DNA of 5,499 nucleotides from Lachnospiraceae bacterium (lineage in GTDB: Bacteria; Bacillota_A; Clostridia; Lachnospirales; Lachnospiraceae): NCBI GenBank assembly GCA_018365895.1, contig JAGZJD010000113.1, forward strand, positions 1 through 5,499, read 5' to 3'. The notes under the pieces were generated by a model that saw only the letters and a program-made list of their open reading frames with translations, was not told where the DNA came from and did not search any database. Every line of letters starts with the position of its first letter. Within the stretch, counting starts at the first letter, position 1. Of the stretch, positions 5,492 to 5,499 are shown one piece after another. The position numbers and the translations under genes were made by a program.

Positions 5492-5499
5492 TCTGTTTC

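Noticed and set aside
5459..5499. C-terminal end of an upstream minus-strand gene entering at the right edge
   Set aside because: Several frames stay open for a few codons before stopping (for example TAA at 5461-5459), but too few residues are visible to support any, and the palindromes overlap them.
1..5499. CRISPR array, tRNA/rRNA gene or insertion sequence
   Set aside because: No regularly spaced repeats, no cloverleaf-type sequence and no transposase motif were seen anywhere in the window.

Overview
The window carries one five-gene block, all on the minus strand, so transcription runs from high to low coordinates. In transcription order it is: an M20 metallo-amidohydrolase (5113-3911), a YfcC-family membrane transporter (3854-2445), a MalY/PatB-type PLP-dependent C-S lyase or aminotransferase (2374-1160), a thioredoxin-fold peroxiredoxin-like protein with a CPVC motif (1141-542), and RidA, the enamine/imine deaminase (560-168). 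The gaps are 56, 70 and 18 bases, and the last pair overlaps by 19 bases. No hairpin plus T-run separates the genes, which suggests a single operon. The moderately AT-rich DNA, purine-rich Shine-Dalgarno sequences, sigma-A type promoter and YfcC/M20 pairing suggest a low-GC Firmicute, probably a Clostridia member such as a gut Lachnospiraceae. That placement is an inference.

Right end (5114-5499): no gene is seen. There is a near-consensus promoter (TTTACA, 17 bases, TATAAT; 5372-5344) firing toward the operon. Two TGCAAAAA repeats 22 bp apart lie just upstream of it, and a perfect 16-bp tandem duplication overlaps its -10 and start site. The predicted leader is about 224 nt and holds two inverted repeats and a Shine-Dalgarno with no good start codon behind it. 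Farther upstream (5419-5491) three palindromes stand back to back and look like a small dispersed repeat or a terminator region.

Left end (1-167): two short palindromes follow ridA without a T-run. Then comes a probable promoter and ribosome binding site for another minus-strand gene, of which only the first five codons (Met-Ala-Arg-Pro-Arg) are in the window.

How the genes may work together (inference): the transporter imports an N-acylated amino acid conjugate, the M20 enzyme removes the acyl group, and the PLP enzyme cleaves a C-S bond to give a thiol plus 2-aminoacrylate. RidA hydrolyses the reactive 2-aminoacrylate to pyruvate and ammonia, and the CPVC protein deals with thiol/disulfide or peroxide stress. 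This would be a compact pathway for N-acyl-cysteine S-conjugates (mercapturate-like compounds). All five families are known. What may be undescribed is the combination and its substrate.
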